A DNA stretch of 64,000 nucleotides from NCBI GenBank assembly GCA_902603305.1, contig CACKUI010000002.1:1-64000 (forward strand), in the 5' to 3' direction. The translations under genes and the position numbers were made by a program. Shown here piece by piece: positions 55,473 to 63,773 of the stretch. The first letter of the stretch is position 1, and each line of letters begins with the position of its first letter. The notes under the pieces are model-generated. The model was not told the origin of the DNA and made no database searches. It worked only from the letters and a program-made list of their open reading frames with translations. The DNA is from an uncultured Pelagibacteraceae bacterium. GTDB lineage: Bacteria > Pseudomonadota > Alphaproteobacteria > Pelagibacterales > Pelagibacteraceae.

Positions 55473-56336
55473 ATGATTATTTGGTTAGCTTCATATCCTA
55501 AAAGTGGAAATACTTGGCTGAGATTTTTCATTATTTCATTGCTAATGGGAACAAAGACAAAACTAAATTTAAATCATTTAAGAGCAATATTAACATTTCC
55601 GAATAACTCTCAATTTGAAGGTTTAATATCTAACGATTTAGATTTAGAGGAAGTAGCTAAAAATTGGATCAGATCTCAAGAAAAAATAAATTCGAATAGA
55701 AATTTAAAATTTTTTAAAACTCATAATGCGCTTGGTAAATATAAAGGGTATCCATTTACAAATTCAGAAAATACCCTTGGAACGATTCATGTTGTTAGAG
55801 ATCCAAGAAATATAATTACTTCACTAAAAAATCATTACTCCTTTGCTGAATATGAAGAGGCTAAAAATTTTTTATTTAATGATAATCAAGCGATTACTTA
55901 TTCAAAAAAACAAATAAATAAATACAAAAAAGAAAACATTAAATATTCGTTACCACAATTTTTGGGATCATGGAAAACTCACTACTTATCTTGGAAAAAC
56001 ATGAAAAAAAATTATATTTTGGTTAAATACGAAGATCTAAAGGATAATCCCTTAGTCGAGTTTAACAAGATTGCTAATTTTATCAGTAATTTAACAGGTA
56101 TAAAATTTACTGATGAACAAATTAAATTAGCAATAAATTTGAGTTCATTTGAAAAATTAAAAGAATTAGAAAAAAAATATGGCTTTGTAGAAAGTACCAC
56201 TAATAAACAAGGTAAAAAAAATAAATTTTTTTTTCTCGGTCCAAGAAATGATTGGAAAAAAATTTTGGATAATCAAACTTCAAATGATATTGAAAGAAAA
56301 TTTGAAAATGAAATGAAAGAACTAAAATACCTTTAA
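55473..56336 (+). CDS. Sulfotransferase-domain protein
   Basis: A 287-residue P-loop sulfotransferase-like protein. The 5'-phosphosulfate loop is YPKSGNTWLR (about 8-17) and the 3'-phosphate motif VVRDPRNIITSLKNHYS; these bind PAPS. FLGSWKTHYLSWKNM and LVKYEDLKDNPLVEFNKIANF are also family hallmarks. The acceptor substrate is unknown; candidates are surface polysaccharides or small metabolites. It is the only plus-strand gene within the 49.9-61.3 kb minus-strand block and may be a later insertion. It ends one base from the convergent TPR-protein gene. Confidence 0.88.
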   Translation: MIIWLASYPKSGNTWLRFFIISLLMGTKTKLNLNHLRAILTFPNNSQFEGLISNDLDLEEVAKNWIRSQEKINSNRNLKFFKTHNALGKYKGYPFTNSENTLGTIHVVRDPRNIITSLKNHYSFAEYEEAKNFLFNDNQAITYSKKQINKYKKENIKYSLPQFLGSWKTHYLSWKNMKKNYILVKYEDLKDNPLVEFNKIANFISNLTGIKFTDEQIKLAINLSSFEKLKELEKKYGFVESTTNKQGKKNKFFFLGPRNDWKKILDNQTSNDIERKFENEMKELKYL

Positions 56337-56337
56337 A

Positions 56338-57465
56338 CTATAACTCAGCTGAATAATCTTTATTTTTTTTTGCAAATTTCAACCAATTTTTTATAACTAA
56401 GATATCATTTAACTTTGAACCACTTAAAAACTTATTAATATATGATTCTTCGGATGTTTCATTGTAGATTTTACCATCAATAATTTTTTCTTTTTCTTTC
56501 CAATCGTTATTAAAAAGCATCATTTTATTTTTATCTCTTTTAATTTCTTTATAGTCAGGAAATTTTTGACTAAATTCTGTACAGCCCCTTTTTGTTGAAA
56601 TTGAAAAATTATCTCCGATATTATTTTTGACAATCTTTTGAAGATTTTTTTCAATCTCATTTAATTCTTTCAAATTTTTTGTATAGATTAAGCCCTTATA
56701 CTTACCAGATACACCCGGTCTTTGTTCAACCATGACTTTTCTGTTATTTTTTAGTCCGACATAAAAATTATCAAATATAAAATATAACTTAACTAAATCT
56801 AACATTTTCTCCACCTCGACAACTATTTTAAAGCAATCAAAGCAAAATTCTGGAATAATGGAGTAAGTATTAAAAATTTTAAAATGTCTATCGCAATTTA
56901 AATTTAATGAATTATGTCGGTATATTTGCATGTAAGGATAATCAATTTTATTTAAATTTTTATCAACTATATCAATAGTTTTTTTTAAAAAATTTTTTAC
57001 TTCTGATATTTCAATAAATTTGTTTTCATTATATTTAAATTTTATTTTTTCTATATTTAAGTTTGTATAAACATAAGGATGTTTCAAGTTTCTTTTTGGA
57101 TCAAAAGAAGATAAAATTTGTATAATATTGTAATGTGCATCTTTTAAATTTGGATTTATTGAGATAGCTTTAATAAAATTTTCAAGAGCATCTTCCATTT
57201 CGTTATGTTGTCTATTAACTAGACCTAATAAATAATATGAGGTTGCAAAATTTTTGTTCAATTTAATTGAATTAATTAAATATTTTTTACTTAATTTGAA
57301 ATTGTTTAATTTATATAAAATATAACCATTCAAATTTTGTAGAAAAAAATTGTTTTTATTTTTTTCTGCAATTTCTTGGCTTATTTCAAGAGCTTTTCTA
57401 TAATCACCACGTAATTCTAACGATCTAATTTTTTCGATATTTACAATGCTTTCTTGACTAACCAT
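56338..57465 (-). CDS. TPR protein with a conserved C-terminal region of unknown function
   Basis: A 375-residue protein. Residues 1-115 form three TPR units (DYRKALEISQEIAEKNKNNF, NFKLSKKYLINSIKLNKNFA and MEDALENFIKAISINPNLKD). The remaining part has NCDRHFKIFNTYSIIPEFCFDCFKIVVEV (split by a CxxC-like FCFDCF), then VMVEQRPGVSGKYKGLIYTKNL and TKRGCTEFSQKFPDY. I do not recognise this domain. TPR plus sulfotransferase partners are often neighbours or fused, and here the sulfotransferase gene converges at a 1-base distance. No signal peptide or membrane segment. Confidence 0.7.
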   Translation of the reverse strand: MVSQESIVNIEKIRSLELRGDYRKALEISQEIAEKNKNNFFLQNLNGYILYKLNNFKLSKKYLINSIKLNKNFATSYYLLGLVNRQHNEMEDALENFIKAISINPNLKDAHYNIIQILSSFDPKRNLKHPYVYTNLNIEKIKFKYNENKFIEISEVKNFLKKTIDIVDKNLNKIDYPYMQIYRHNSLNLNCDRHFKIFNTYSIIPEFCFDCFKIVVEVEKMLDLVKLYFIFDNFYVGLKNNRKVMVEQRPGVSGKYKGLIYTKNLKELNEIEKNLQKIVKNNIGDNFSISTKRGCTEFSQKFPDYKEIKRDKNKMMLFNNDWKEKEKIIDGKIYNETSEESYINKFLSGSKLNDILVIKNWLKFAKKNKDYSAEL

Positions 57466-57510
57466 GATTTGTTAATCTACTAAAAAAAAGAAATATATTC
57501 TATTAACGTT

Positions 57511-58782
57511 TTATGCTGGTTTATTCATAGAATTAAAGAACTCAGCATTATTTTTTGTTGTCTTTAATTTTGAATTTATAAAATCTATGGCATCCATAGA
57601 TCCCATCGGAGCAATTATTCTTCTTAGAACATTCATTTTTTGAAGATCATTTTTATCAAAAATCAACTCCTCTCTTCTTGTGCCTGACTTAGTAATATCA
57701 ATTGCTGGATAAATTCTCTTCTCAGATATTTTTCTATCTAAAATAGTCTCGCTATTTCCAGTTCCTTTAAATTCTTCAAAGATTACTTCATCCATTCTAC
57801 TTCCTGTATCAATAAGAGCAGTTGCTATGATTGTTAATGATCCACCTTCTTCTATATTTCTAGCTGCTCCAAAAAACCTCTTTGGCCTTTGAAGGGCATT
57901 AGCATCCACACCACCTGTTAAAACTTTTCCTGAGCTTGGTACTACAGCATTATAAGCTCTTCCTAATCTTGTTATAGAATCTAAAAGTATCACAACATCT
58001 TTTTTATGCTCCGTCAGTCTTTTAGCTTTTTCTATAACCATTTCAGCAACAGCTACATGACGTTGGGCTGGTTCATCAAAAGTTGAACTTATAACTTCAC
58101 CTTTAACAGTCCTCTGCATATCTGTTACTTCTTCTGGTCTTTCGTCTATTAATAAAACCATAAGATAACATTCAGGATGATTGGCGGTAATCGAATTAGC
58201 TATACTTTGTAAAATCATTGTTTTTCCTGCTTTTGGAGGTGATATAATCAATGATCTTTGTCCCTTTCCAATTGGACTAACTAGATCAATTAGCCTTGGA
58301 GTTAGGTCAGGTTTTTTTTCAACTTTATTAGTTTCAACCTCCATTCCTAATTGTTTGTTAGGATAAAGTGGTGTTAAGTTATCAAATGCAATTTTGTGTT
58401 TAAATTTATCTGGCTCTTCAAAATTTATTTTACTCACTTGAAGAAGTGCAAAATATCTCTCACCATCTTTTGGTGATCTAATAGGTCCTTCAATTGTATC
58501 TCCTGTTCTTAAACCAAATCTTCTTATTTGGCTTGGACTTACATATATATCATCGGCTCCAGGTAAATAATTTGATTCCATTGCTCGGAGAAAACCAAAA
58601 CCATCTTGAAGCAGTTGCAAAACTCCTCCACCTGTAATCTCTTCACCTTTTTCTGCAAGTTTTTTTAAAATTGCAAAGTAGATTTCTTGTCTACGGAGTG
58701 TACTTGCGTTTTCAATTCCAAGCTTTTCAGCTTCAGTGATTAACTTTTCTGAGCTTTTTTCTTTTAATTCTTGAATATTCAT
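57511..58782 (-). CDS. rho: Transcription termination factor Rho
   Basis: A 423-residue hexameric RNA-dependent ATPase. The N-terminal Rho_N domain ([20 protein letters not shown]) leads to the RNA-binding OSB domain ([16 protein letters not shown]). The ATPase domain has Walker A SPPKAGKT, Walker [17 protein letters not shown] and the R-loop [12 protein letters not shown]. Length equals E. coli (419). It is the first gene of the rho-TPR part of the minus-strand block and is preceded by a 59-base gap from hemJ. Confidence 0.97.
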   Translation of the reverse strand: MNIQELKEKSSEKLITEAEKLGIENASTLRRQEIYFAILKKLAEKGEEITGGGVLQLLQDGFGFLRAMESNYLPGADDIYVSPSQIRRFGLRTGDTIEGPIRSPKDGERYFALLQVSKINFEEPDKFKHKIAFDNLTPLYPNKQLGMEVETNKVEKKPDLTPRLIDLVSPIGKGQRSLIISPPKAGKTMILQSIANSITANHPECYLMVLLIDERPEEVTDMQRTVKGEVISSTFDEPAQRHVAVAEMVIEKAKRLTEHKKDVVILLDSITRLGRAYNAVVPSSGKVLTGGVDANALQRPKRFFGAARNIEEGGSLTIIATALIDTGSRMDEVIFEEFKGTGNSETILDRKISEKRIYPAIDITKSGTRREELIFDKNDLQKMNVLRRIIAPMGSMDAIDFINSKLKTTKNNAEFFNSMNKPA

Positions 58783-58841
58783 GAGTGGAAGTTTTTGTTA
58801 AAGATATTTTAAATATATATACTGATGTAAAAATTTCAACC

Positions 58842-59276
58842 CTAGATAGGCTTAAAAACCACAATAAAAACAATGAAAATAAGCAATACTGTTGGTATTT
58901 CGTTTATTATTCTAAAAAATCTGGATGATTTTGAGTTTTCTTTAGATTTTAACGAGCGCATACATTTGCCCAGATACTCATGGTAAATTGTTAAAATCAC
59001 TACTGACAGAATTTTAAGCTGTAGCCATAAATAGGCGAAACTTTCAATTCCATTTATCCAAATTAATATAATTCCAAAAAGCCAAGACAAAATCATGGCT
59101 GGTCGCATTATATAATTATAAAGCTTTCTTTCCATCGTTTCAAAAATTTCAGTAGCTTGATCCTTTTCAAAATTTTCGACGTGATAAACAAATATTCTTG
59201 GTAAATATAATAACCCTGCCATCCAAGAAATTACTGCTATTAGATGAAGTGATTTAAATAAAAGATACCCACTCAT
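58842..59276 (-). CDS. hemJ: Protoporphyrinogen IX oxidase HemJ
   Basis: A 144-residue inner-membrane protein with four hydrophobic helices. It has the HemJ signatures FKSLHLIAVISWMAGLLYLPRIFVYH (split around H11) and LWLQLKILSVVILTIYHEYLGKCM (K88). HemJ oxidises protoporphyrinogen IX in bacteria that lack HemG or HemY. It is encoded after hemH with a 3-base gap, so the last three steps of haem synthesis, hemE excepted for order, lie in one hemE-hemH-hemJ unit. Confidence 0.94.
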   Translation of the reverse strand: MSGYLLFKSLHLIAVISWMAGLLYLPRIFVYHVENFEKDQATEIFETMERKLYNYIMRPAMILSWLFGIILIWINGIESFAYLWLQLKILSVVILTIYHEYLGKCMRSLKSKENSKSSRFFRIINEIPTVLLIFIVFIVVFKPI

Positions 59277-59279
59277 TGA

Positions 59280-60272
59280 TTATAAATTCTTTGAAATAAG
59301 ATGTTTGAATAAAGAAATATGATCTTCATTATCATTTAAGCAAGGTATCATTTCAAAGTTTTCACCGCCTGATTTGATAAAACTTTCTTTCCCTTGGATG
59401 GATATTTCTTCTAAAGTCTCTACACAATCAGATGAAAAACCAGGACATATAACTAAAATATTTTTTTTTCCCTCTTTTGGCAAGGCTTCAAAAGTTTTAT
59501 CTGTATAAGGTTGTAGCCATTCTTGAGGGCCAAATCTTGATTGAAATGTTGTCAAAATTTTAATATCTGAATATTTTTCAGAAATAAGTCTTGTGGTTTT
59601 ATGACAATAGCAATGATAAGGATCGCCCTTGTCAAAATATTTTTTTGGTATTCCATGATACGAAGCTACTATTAAGTCTGGTTTCCAATTAATTTCGTTA
59701 ATTTTTTTTACAATACTATTTTTAATAGCATCTATATAAAGAGGTTCAGACTCATAATGAGGAATTATTTTTAAATTTGGTTGCCACCTCATTTTCATCA
59801 GGGTTCTATAAACCTCATCACATACAGTTGCAGTCGTTGCTGCAGCATATTGAGGATAAAGAGGTAGCACAATTAAATTTTCACAACCCTTTTCATGAAG
59901 ATCATTTATTTTGTTTTTAATACTTGGATTGCCATATCTCATAGCAAAATCAACAATCAAGTTTTCATTGCCAATTTTCTCAGATAATTTATGGGCTTGG
60001 CTTTCTGTAAAAAACCTAAGTGGTGACATGTTCTTGTCTTTCATCCATATTTCTTTGTAGGCTTTAGCTGTTTTTGATGGTCTGAAAGTAAGTATAAATA
60101 AGTTAAGAATTACTTGCCAAATAAAAGGATTTACTTCGATAACTCTTCTATCTGATAAAAATTCCTTTAAATATTTCCTTATATCCAGCCAACTAGTGGA
60201 ATCGGGTGTGCCAAGATTTACAATTAAAACCCCTGTTTTTCCATAGTTAACTTTTGGGTGGTCTATTGTCAT
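59280..60272 (-). CDS. hemH: Ferrochelatase
   Basis: A 330-residue enzyme inserting Fe2+ into protoporphyrin IX. GVLIVNLGTPDS starts the protein, and the catalytic histidine is in VASYHGIPKKYFDKGD. The partner acidic residue region is QSRFGPQEWLQPYTDKT and the closing part is CPGFSSDCVETLEEI. FAMRYGNPSI and PLYPQYAAATTATV are conserved. It overlaps hemE by four bases (ATGA). Confidence 0.97.
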   Translation of the reverse strand: MTIDHPKVNYGKTGVLIVNLGTPDSTSWLDIRKYLKEFLSDRRVIEVNPFIWQVILNLFILTFRPSKTAKAYKEIWMKDKNMSPLRFFTESQAHKLSEKIGNENLIVDFAMRYGNPSIKNKINDLHEKGCENLIVLPLYPQYAAATTATVCDEVYRTLMKMRWQPNLKIIPHYESEPLYIDAIKNSIVKKINEINWKPDLIVASYHGIPKKYFDKGDPYHCYCHKTTRLISEKYSDIKILTTFQSRFGPQEWLQPYTDKTFEALPKEGKKNILVICPGFSSDCVETLEEISIQGKESFIKSGGENFEMIPCLNDNEDHISLFKHLISKNL

Positions 60273-61270
60273 TTAAAGTCTCTTACAATTTTAATCAAGT
60301 CTTCAACCATTTCAATTTTAGTTTCTGGTAGAATTCCATGTCCTAAATTAAATATGTATGGATGATCCTTAAAAATATGAAGATATTTTTCCACTTCTTT
60401 TTTAAGAATTTCTTTATCAGTTAATAATATTTTAGGGTCGAGTCCCCCCTGAATGGGAATTTTTATTTCTTTTACTATTTTTTCTGGATCAACATCATAG
60501 TCTATATTTACTGCATCTGGTTTAACTATTTCACAGAAATTTTTGTAATTTTTAATACCTCTTGGAAAACAAATTACAGGTATGCCTAATTGTTTAACAT
60601 ATTCTACAATATTTAATGTGGGTATATAAATATATTCAGGAATTTTATCATCTAATAATCCTGCCCAACTGTCAAAAATTTGAATTACTTTAGCCCCAGC
60701 CTCAACTTGATTTTTTATATGAACTTTTAGGAATTTTTCAATGATTTGTAATAGTCTATTTATTAAAAAATCATCTTTAAAGAATTCACTTGTAAGACCT
60801 TTTTTTGGTGATGATCTATTAATCATATATACAAGAATAGTCCATGGAGCTCCAACAAAACCTATCATGTCTTTATTACCCATTAAAGGGTCCTGGGAAG
60901 TTTTGGAAATTGCTTTGTAAACTTTATAAACTTTTTCTGTAAAGTTAATTTCGTCAACATTTTTAATATTATCTAATTCTATTTCTCCAAGTTTTGGTCC
61001 AAAATTTTTTTCGAATTCTACCTTTTGACCAAGACCATATGGTAACATCAAAATGTCAGAAAATATTACTGCACCATCAAACCCAAATCTCTTTATAGGT
61101 TGAAGAGTTATTTCAGATGCTAAATCGCTATTTAAACAAAGTTTTATAAAATCTGTATTTTTTCTTCTTATCTCTCGAAATTCGGGTAAATACCTTCCTG
61201 CTTGTCTCATTAACCATATAGGATTAGTTTTAGTATCTTTATTTTTTATACAGTTAGTTAAGGGACTCAT
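60269..61270 (-). CDS. hemE: Uroporphyrinogen decarboxylase
   Basis: A 333-residue TIM-barrel enzyme removing the four acetate carboxyls of uroporphyrinogen III. The signatures are WLMRQAGRYLPEFREIR (19-35), with the arginines that bind substrate, and IFSDILMLPYGLGQ, with the catalytic aspartate. It also has GFVGAPWTILVYM and IFNLGHGILPET. It is the first gene on the left of the intergenic candidate origin. In Caulobacter and Rickettsia the origin lies next to hemE as well. Confidence 0.97.
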   Translation of the reverse strand: MSPLTNCIKNKDTKTNPIWLMRQAGRYLPEFREIRRKNTDFIKLCLNSDLASEITLQPIKRFGFDGAVIFSDILMLPYGLGQKVEFEKNFGPKLGEIELDNIKNVDEINFTEKVYKVYKAISKTSQDPLMGNKDMIGFVGAPWTILVYMINRSSPKKGLTSEFFKDDFLINRLLQIIEKFLKVHIKNQVEAGAKVIQIFDSWAGLLDDKIPEYIYIPTLNIVEYVKQLGIPVICFPRGIKNYKNFCEIVKPDAVNIDYDVDPEKIVKEIKIPIQGGLDPKILLTDKEILKKEVEKYLHIFKDHPYIFNLGHGILPETKIEMVEDLIKIVRDFK

Positions 61271-61554
61271 ATAAATAGATATATATTATTTACTTTATTA
61301 GTATTATGTATTGTGAATAACGTAAATTAGTCAATTATCACAGTTTGTTAACTCTTTATTAATAATTAAGATCTTAAATTAGCTCTATTTTATAAGGATT
61401 AATCAAGATTTCTCATATTTTATGTATATTATGTATAACTTTGTTAACATTTTATAATTTAGTTAATTTGATGGAAAAAAAACTAACTATTATTATTCAA
61501 AGGAGTAAATCTGAATTTTTCTTATTTTACTTATAGACTATAAACGCTTTATAC
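61271..61554. other. Candidate chromosomal replication origin (hemE-ppsR intergenic)
   Basis: The largest gap in the window (284 bases), strongly AT-rich. It lies between hemE and ppsR with transcription leaving in both directions, and in Caulobacter and Rickettsia the origin is next to hemE. It contains one DnaA box (61312-61320), the 9-mer TTTGTTAAC twice (61344-61352, 61440-61448), TATGTAT three times (61305, 61421, 61430; the last two 9 bases apart), a 12-bp palindrome TTAAGATCTTAA (61366-61377), and TTAA-N7-TTAA (61348-61362), the CtrA-site form. A 21-codon ATG frame (61471-61536) and an orphan AAAGGAG (61499-61505) also lie here. No tRNA or other RNA gene is visible. Origin function is inferred. 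Confidence 0.7.
61312..61320 (-). promoter_or_regulatory. DnaA box (TTATTCACA)
   Basis: The minus strand reads TTATTCACA, matching the DnaA consensus TTATNCACA. It is the only full match in the hemE-ppsR gap; TTATCACAG at 61335-61343 is a weak relative. A lone strong box is fewer than in a classical oriC. Confidence 0.6.
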
Positions 61555-62382
61555 ATGAGAAATTTATATCAAATATACTTAATATCAGACTCTACAGGCG
61601 AAACACTTGATAGAATTTTTTTAGCTTTGAAAGCACAATTTCCTAATTTCGAATACGAGACAAATCATTTTTCCTTTACTCGTACTGAAAGTCAAACTCT
61701 TAGTATACTAAAACAGGCAAAAGAAGATAAAAACTCAATTATTTTATATACTATTGTTAATAGTAAATTAGCAAAATATCTTACAGAAAAAGCCTACGAA
61801 AGAAAAATACCTTGTTTTGGAGTTCTTGGGGATTTAATTTTAAATTTTTCAAAAGTCTTAAATCAAAAGGCTTCTCACCAACCAAGTGGGCAACATATTC
61901 TAAATGAAGAGTACTATGACAGAATTGAAGCTATTCAATTCACCATGAACCATGATGATGGTAATCAAACTGATGATATAGAGAAATCAGATATTATTTT
62001 ATTAGGTGTAAGTAGAACAAGCAAAACACCAACTTCCATCTATCTAGCTAATAGAGGGTACAAAACTTCAAATATTCCGTTAGTAAATAAAAATTCTATA
62101 CCATACAAAGTTACAGAAAAAAATTTCAGACCATGCGTTGTTGGTTTAATTACAGAAGCAGAAAGATTATATGATTTAAGAAAAAATAGATTGAATTCAT
62201 TGAAAGAAGATCAAAATAGTGAATATGTTAATATTGATAAGATTAAAGATGAACTTGATAATGCTAGAAAATTATTCAAAGAGAACAATTGGCCAACTAT
62301 AGATGTAACAAGAAAATCAGTTGAGGAAACAGCAGCGTCAGTAATAAAAATTTTTGAGATAAAGAACAAAAAAAATGCCTAA
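61555..62382 (+). CDS. ppsR: Pyruvate,phosphate dikinase / PEP synthase regulatory protein
   Basis: A 275-residue bifunctional kinase/pyrophosphorylase (DUF299 family) that turns PPDK or PEP synthase off with ADP and on again with phosphate. The signatures are LYQIYLISDSTGETLDR, ASHQPSGQHILNEEYYDRIEAIQFTMNHDDG and the nucleotide loop ILLGVSRTSKTPTSIYLA. It is first on the right of the candidate origin, the position of the RP001-type gene in Caulobacter and Rickettsia. The ATG is confirmed by an in-frame stop six codons upstream. No ribosome-binding site precedes it. Confidence 0.94.
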   Translation: MRNLYQIYLISDSTGETLDRIFLALKAQFPNFEYETNHFSFTRTESQTLSILKQAKEDKNSIILYTIVNSKLAKYLTEKAYERKIPCFGVLGDLILNFSKVLNQKASHQPSGQHILNEEYYDRIEAIQFTMNHDDGNQTDDIEKSDIILLGVSRTSKTPTSIYLANRGYKTSNIPLVNKNSIPYKVTEKNFRPCVVGLITEAERLYDLRKNRLNSLKEDQNSEYVNIDKIKDELDNARKLFKENNWPTIDVTRKSVEETAASVIKIFEIKNKKNA

Positions 62383-62959
62383 TATAATTTTAGCTTCAAA
62401 AAGTAAAGTTAGAAAAGAAATACTAGATAATCATAAAATTAATAGTAAAGTTGAAGCTTCAAGTGTTGATGAGGGCCCTATAAAAGAGAGTTTATTAAAA
62501 GAGGGGGCTTCACCAGAAATTATTTCTAAGAATCTAGCAGAATTAAAAGCAAACAAGGTAAGTCAAAAAATTAATAATGCTCTAGTATTAGGAGCAGATA
62601 GTGTCATCGATTTAGCTGGAGAATTAATTTCAAAACCAGAAAGTAGAGAAGAGGCTTTGAATATTTTAAAAAAACTCAATGGAAAAAAACATTCTTTGAT
62701 CAGTTCAGTTTGTATATCTAAAAATGGATCTATGGTTTGGAACTATACCGACAAAGCTTACCTGACCATGAAGAATTTTTCTGAAAATGAATTAATTACT
62801 TATCTAAATAAATTAAGTGATGAAGCTTTATATGCTTATAATGTTTATCAAATTGAAGGAGAAGGGAGAGCCTTATTCTCAAATATTGATGGAAATGAAG
62901 ATACGATAATGGGCTTACCTATCAAAAAAATTAAGGAATATTTGGAACTTCAAAAATGA
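62375..62959 (+). CDS. maf: Maf-family nucleotide pyrophosphatase
   Basis: A 194-residue Maf/HAM1-superfold protein that hydrolyses modified or canonical nucleoside triphosphates. The opening IILASKSKVRKEIL matches the S-x-S-x-R-x-x-L-L motif. VLGADSVIDLAGELISKPESREEALNIL holds the catalytic aspartate, and YQIEGEGRALFSNIDGNEDTIMGLP is the closing signature. It overlaps ppsR by 8 bases and aroE by 4. Confidence 0.94.
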   Translation: MPNIILASKSKVRKEILDNHKINSKVEASSVDEGPIKESLLKEGASPEIISKNLAELKANKVSQKINNALVLGADSVIDLAGELISKPESREEALNILKKLNGKKHSLISSVCISKNGSMVWNYTDKAYLTMKNFSENELITYLNKLSDEALYAYNVYQIEGEGRALFSNIDGNEDTIMGLPIKKIKEYLELQK

Positions 62960-63750
62960 AAAAATTTTTAGTAATAGGGAATCCAATTGAACATTCTTTG
63001 TCGCCAAAGTTACATAATTATTGGATAAAGAAAAATAATTTAGATGCAATTTATGGAAAATTGCAAACTTATGACAATGATTTATCTGAATTATGTAAAT
63101 CTATCAAAAATGGAGATTTGGATGGTTTAAATGTTACTGTCCCTTTTAAAAAATCAATAATACCTTACCTAGATATTTTAAGTAGTAATGCATTAAAGAC
63201 ACAATCTGTAAATACTATCTCGTTGAATAAAGGTCATTTAATTGGAGATAACACTGATATTAATGGGTTTGAATTAAGTATTAGAAAATTGAATTATGAT
63301 GTTAGTGACAAGACAGTTCTGATATTAGGTGCTGGTGGTGTTGTTCCATCAATAATTTTTTCTTTGTTAAGAATGAAGGTATCAAAAATATTTCTGAGCA
63401 ACAGAACTAAAAAAAAAGCTGAAAATTTAAAAGAATTATTTAAAGAGATTAATATTATAGACTGGGGTGAATTACCTGTGTTTGATATGATTATTAATGC
63501 CACTACTTTAGGTTTAAACAAAAAAGATAAGTTCGGTATAGACTTTTCCAAGGTTGGTCAAAATAAACTTTTTTATGATGTTATATACGCCCCATTTCAA
63601 ACAGAATTCTCAGAGGCAGGAAATGCACAAGGTAACTCTATTGAAAATGGTTTAAGCATGTTTTTACTTCAGGGACAAGAAGCTTTTAATATTTGGCACA
63701 ATGTTAAACCAAAAATTAATCAAGAATTGATTGAATTTTTAAAATATTAA
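62956..63750 (+). CDS. aroE: Shikimate dehydrogenase
   Basis: A 264-residue NADP-dependent enzyme of aromatic amino-acid synthesis. The start FLVIGNPIEHSLSPKLHNYW is the substrate-binding motif. Catalytic Lys is in LNVTVPFKKSI and the partner Asp in GDNTDINGFE. The nucleotide loop is VLILGAGGVVPSII, and MIINATTLGL and NGLSMFLLQGQEAFNIW close the fold. Its ATG overlaps the maf stop (ATGA). The maf-aroE-coaE order is typical of alphaproteobacteria. Confidence 0.96.
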   Translation: MKKFLVIGNPIEHSLSPKLHNYWIKKNNLDAIYGKLQTYDNDLSELCKSIKNGDLDGLNVTVPFKKSIIPYLDILSSNALKTQSVNTISLNKGHLIGDNTDINGFELSIRKLNYDVSDKTVLILGAGGVVPSIIFSLLRMKVSKIFLSNRTKKKAENLKELFKEINIIDWGELPVFDMIINATTLGLNKKDKFGIDFSKVGQNKLFYDVIYAPFQTEFSEAGNAQGNSIENGLSMFLLQGQEAFNIWHNVKPKINQELIEFLKY

Positions 63751-63773
63751 AATTATGAGATTTAAAAGTAAAT

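Noticed and set aside
61335-61343. Second DnaA box TTATCACAG
   Set aside because: It matches the consensus only over the first five bases; counted as weak and not annotated.
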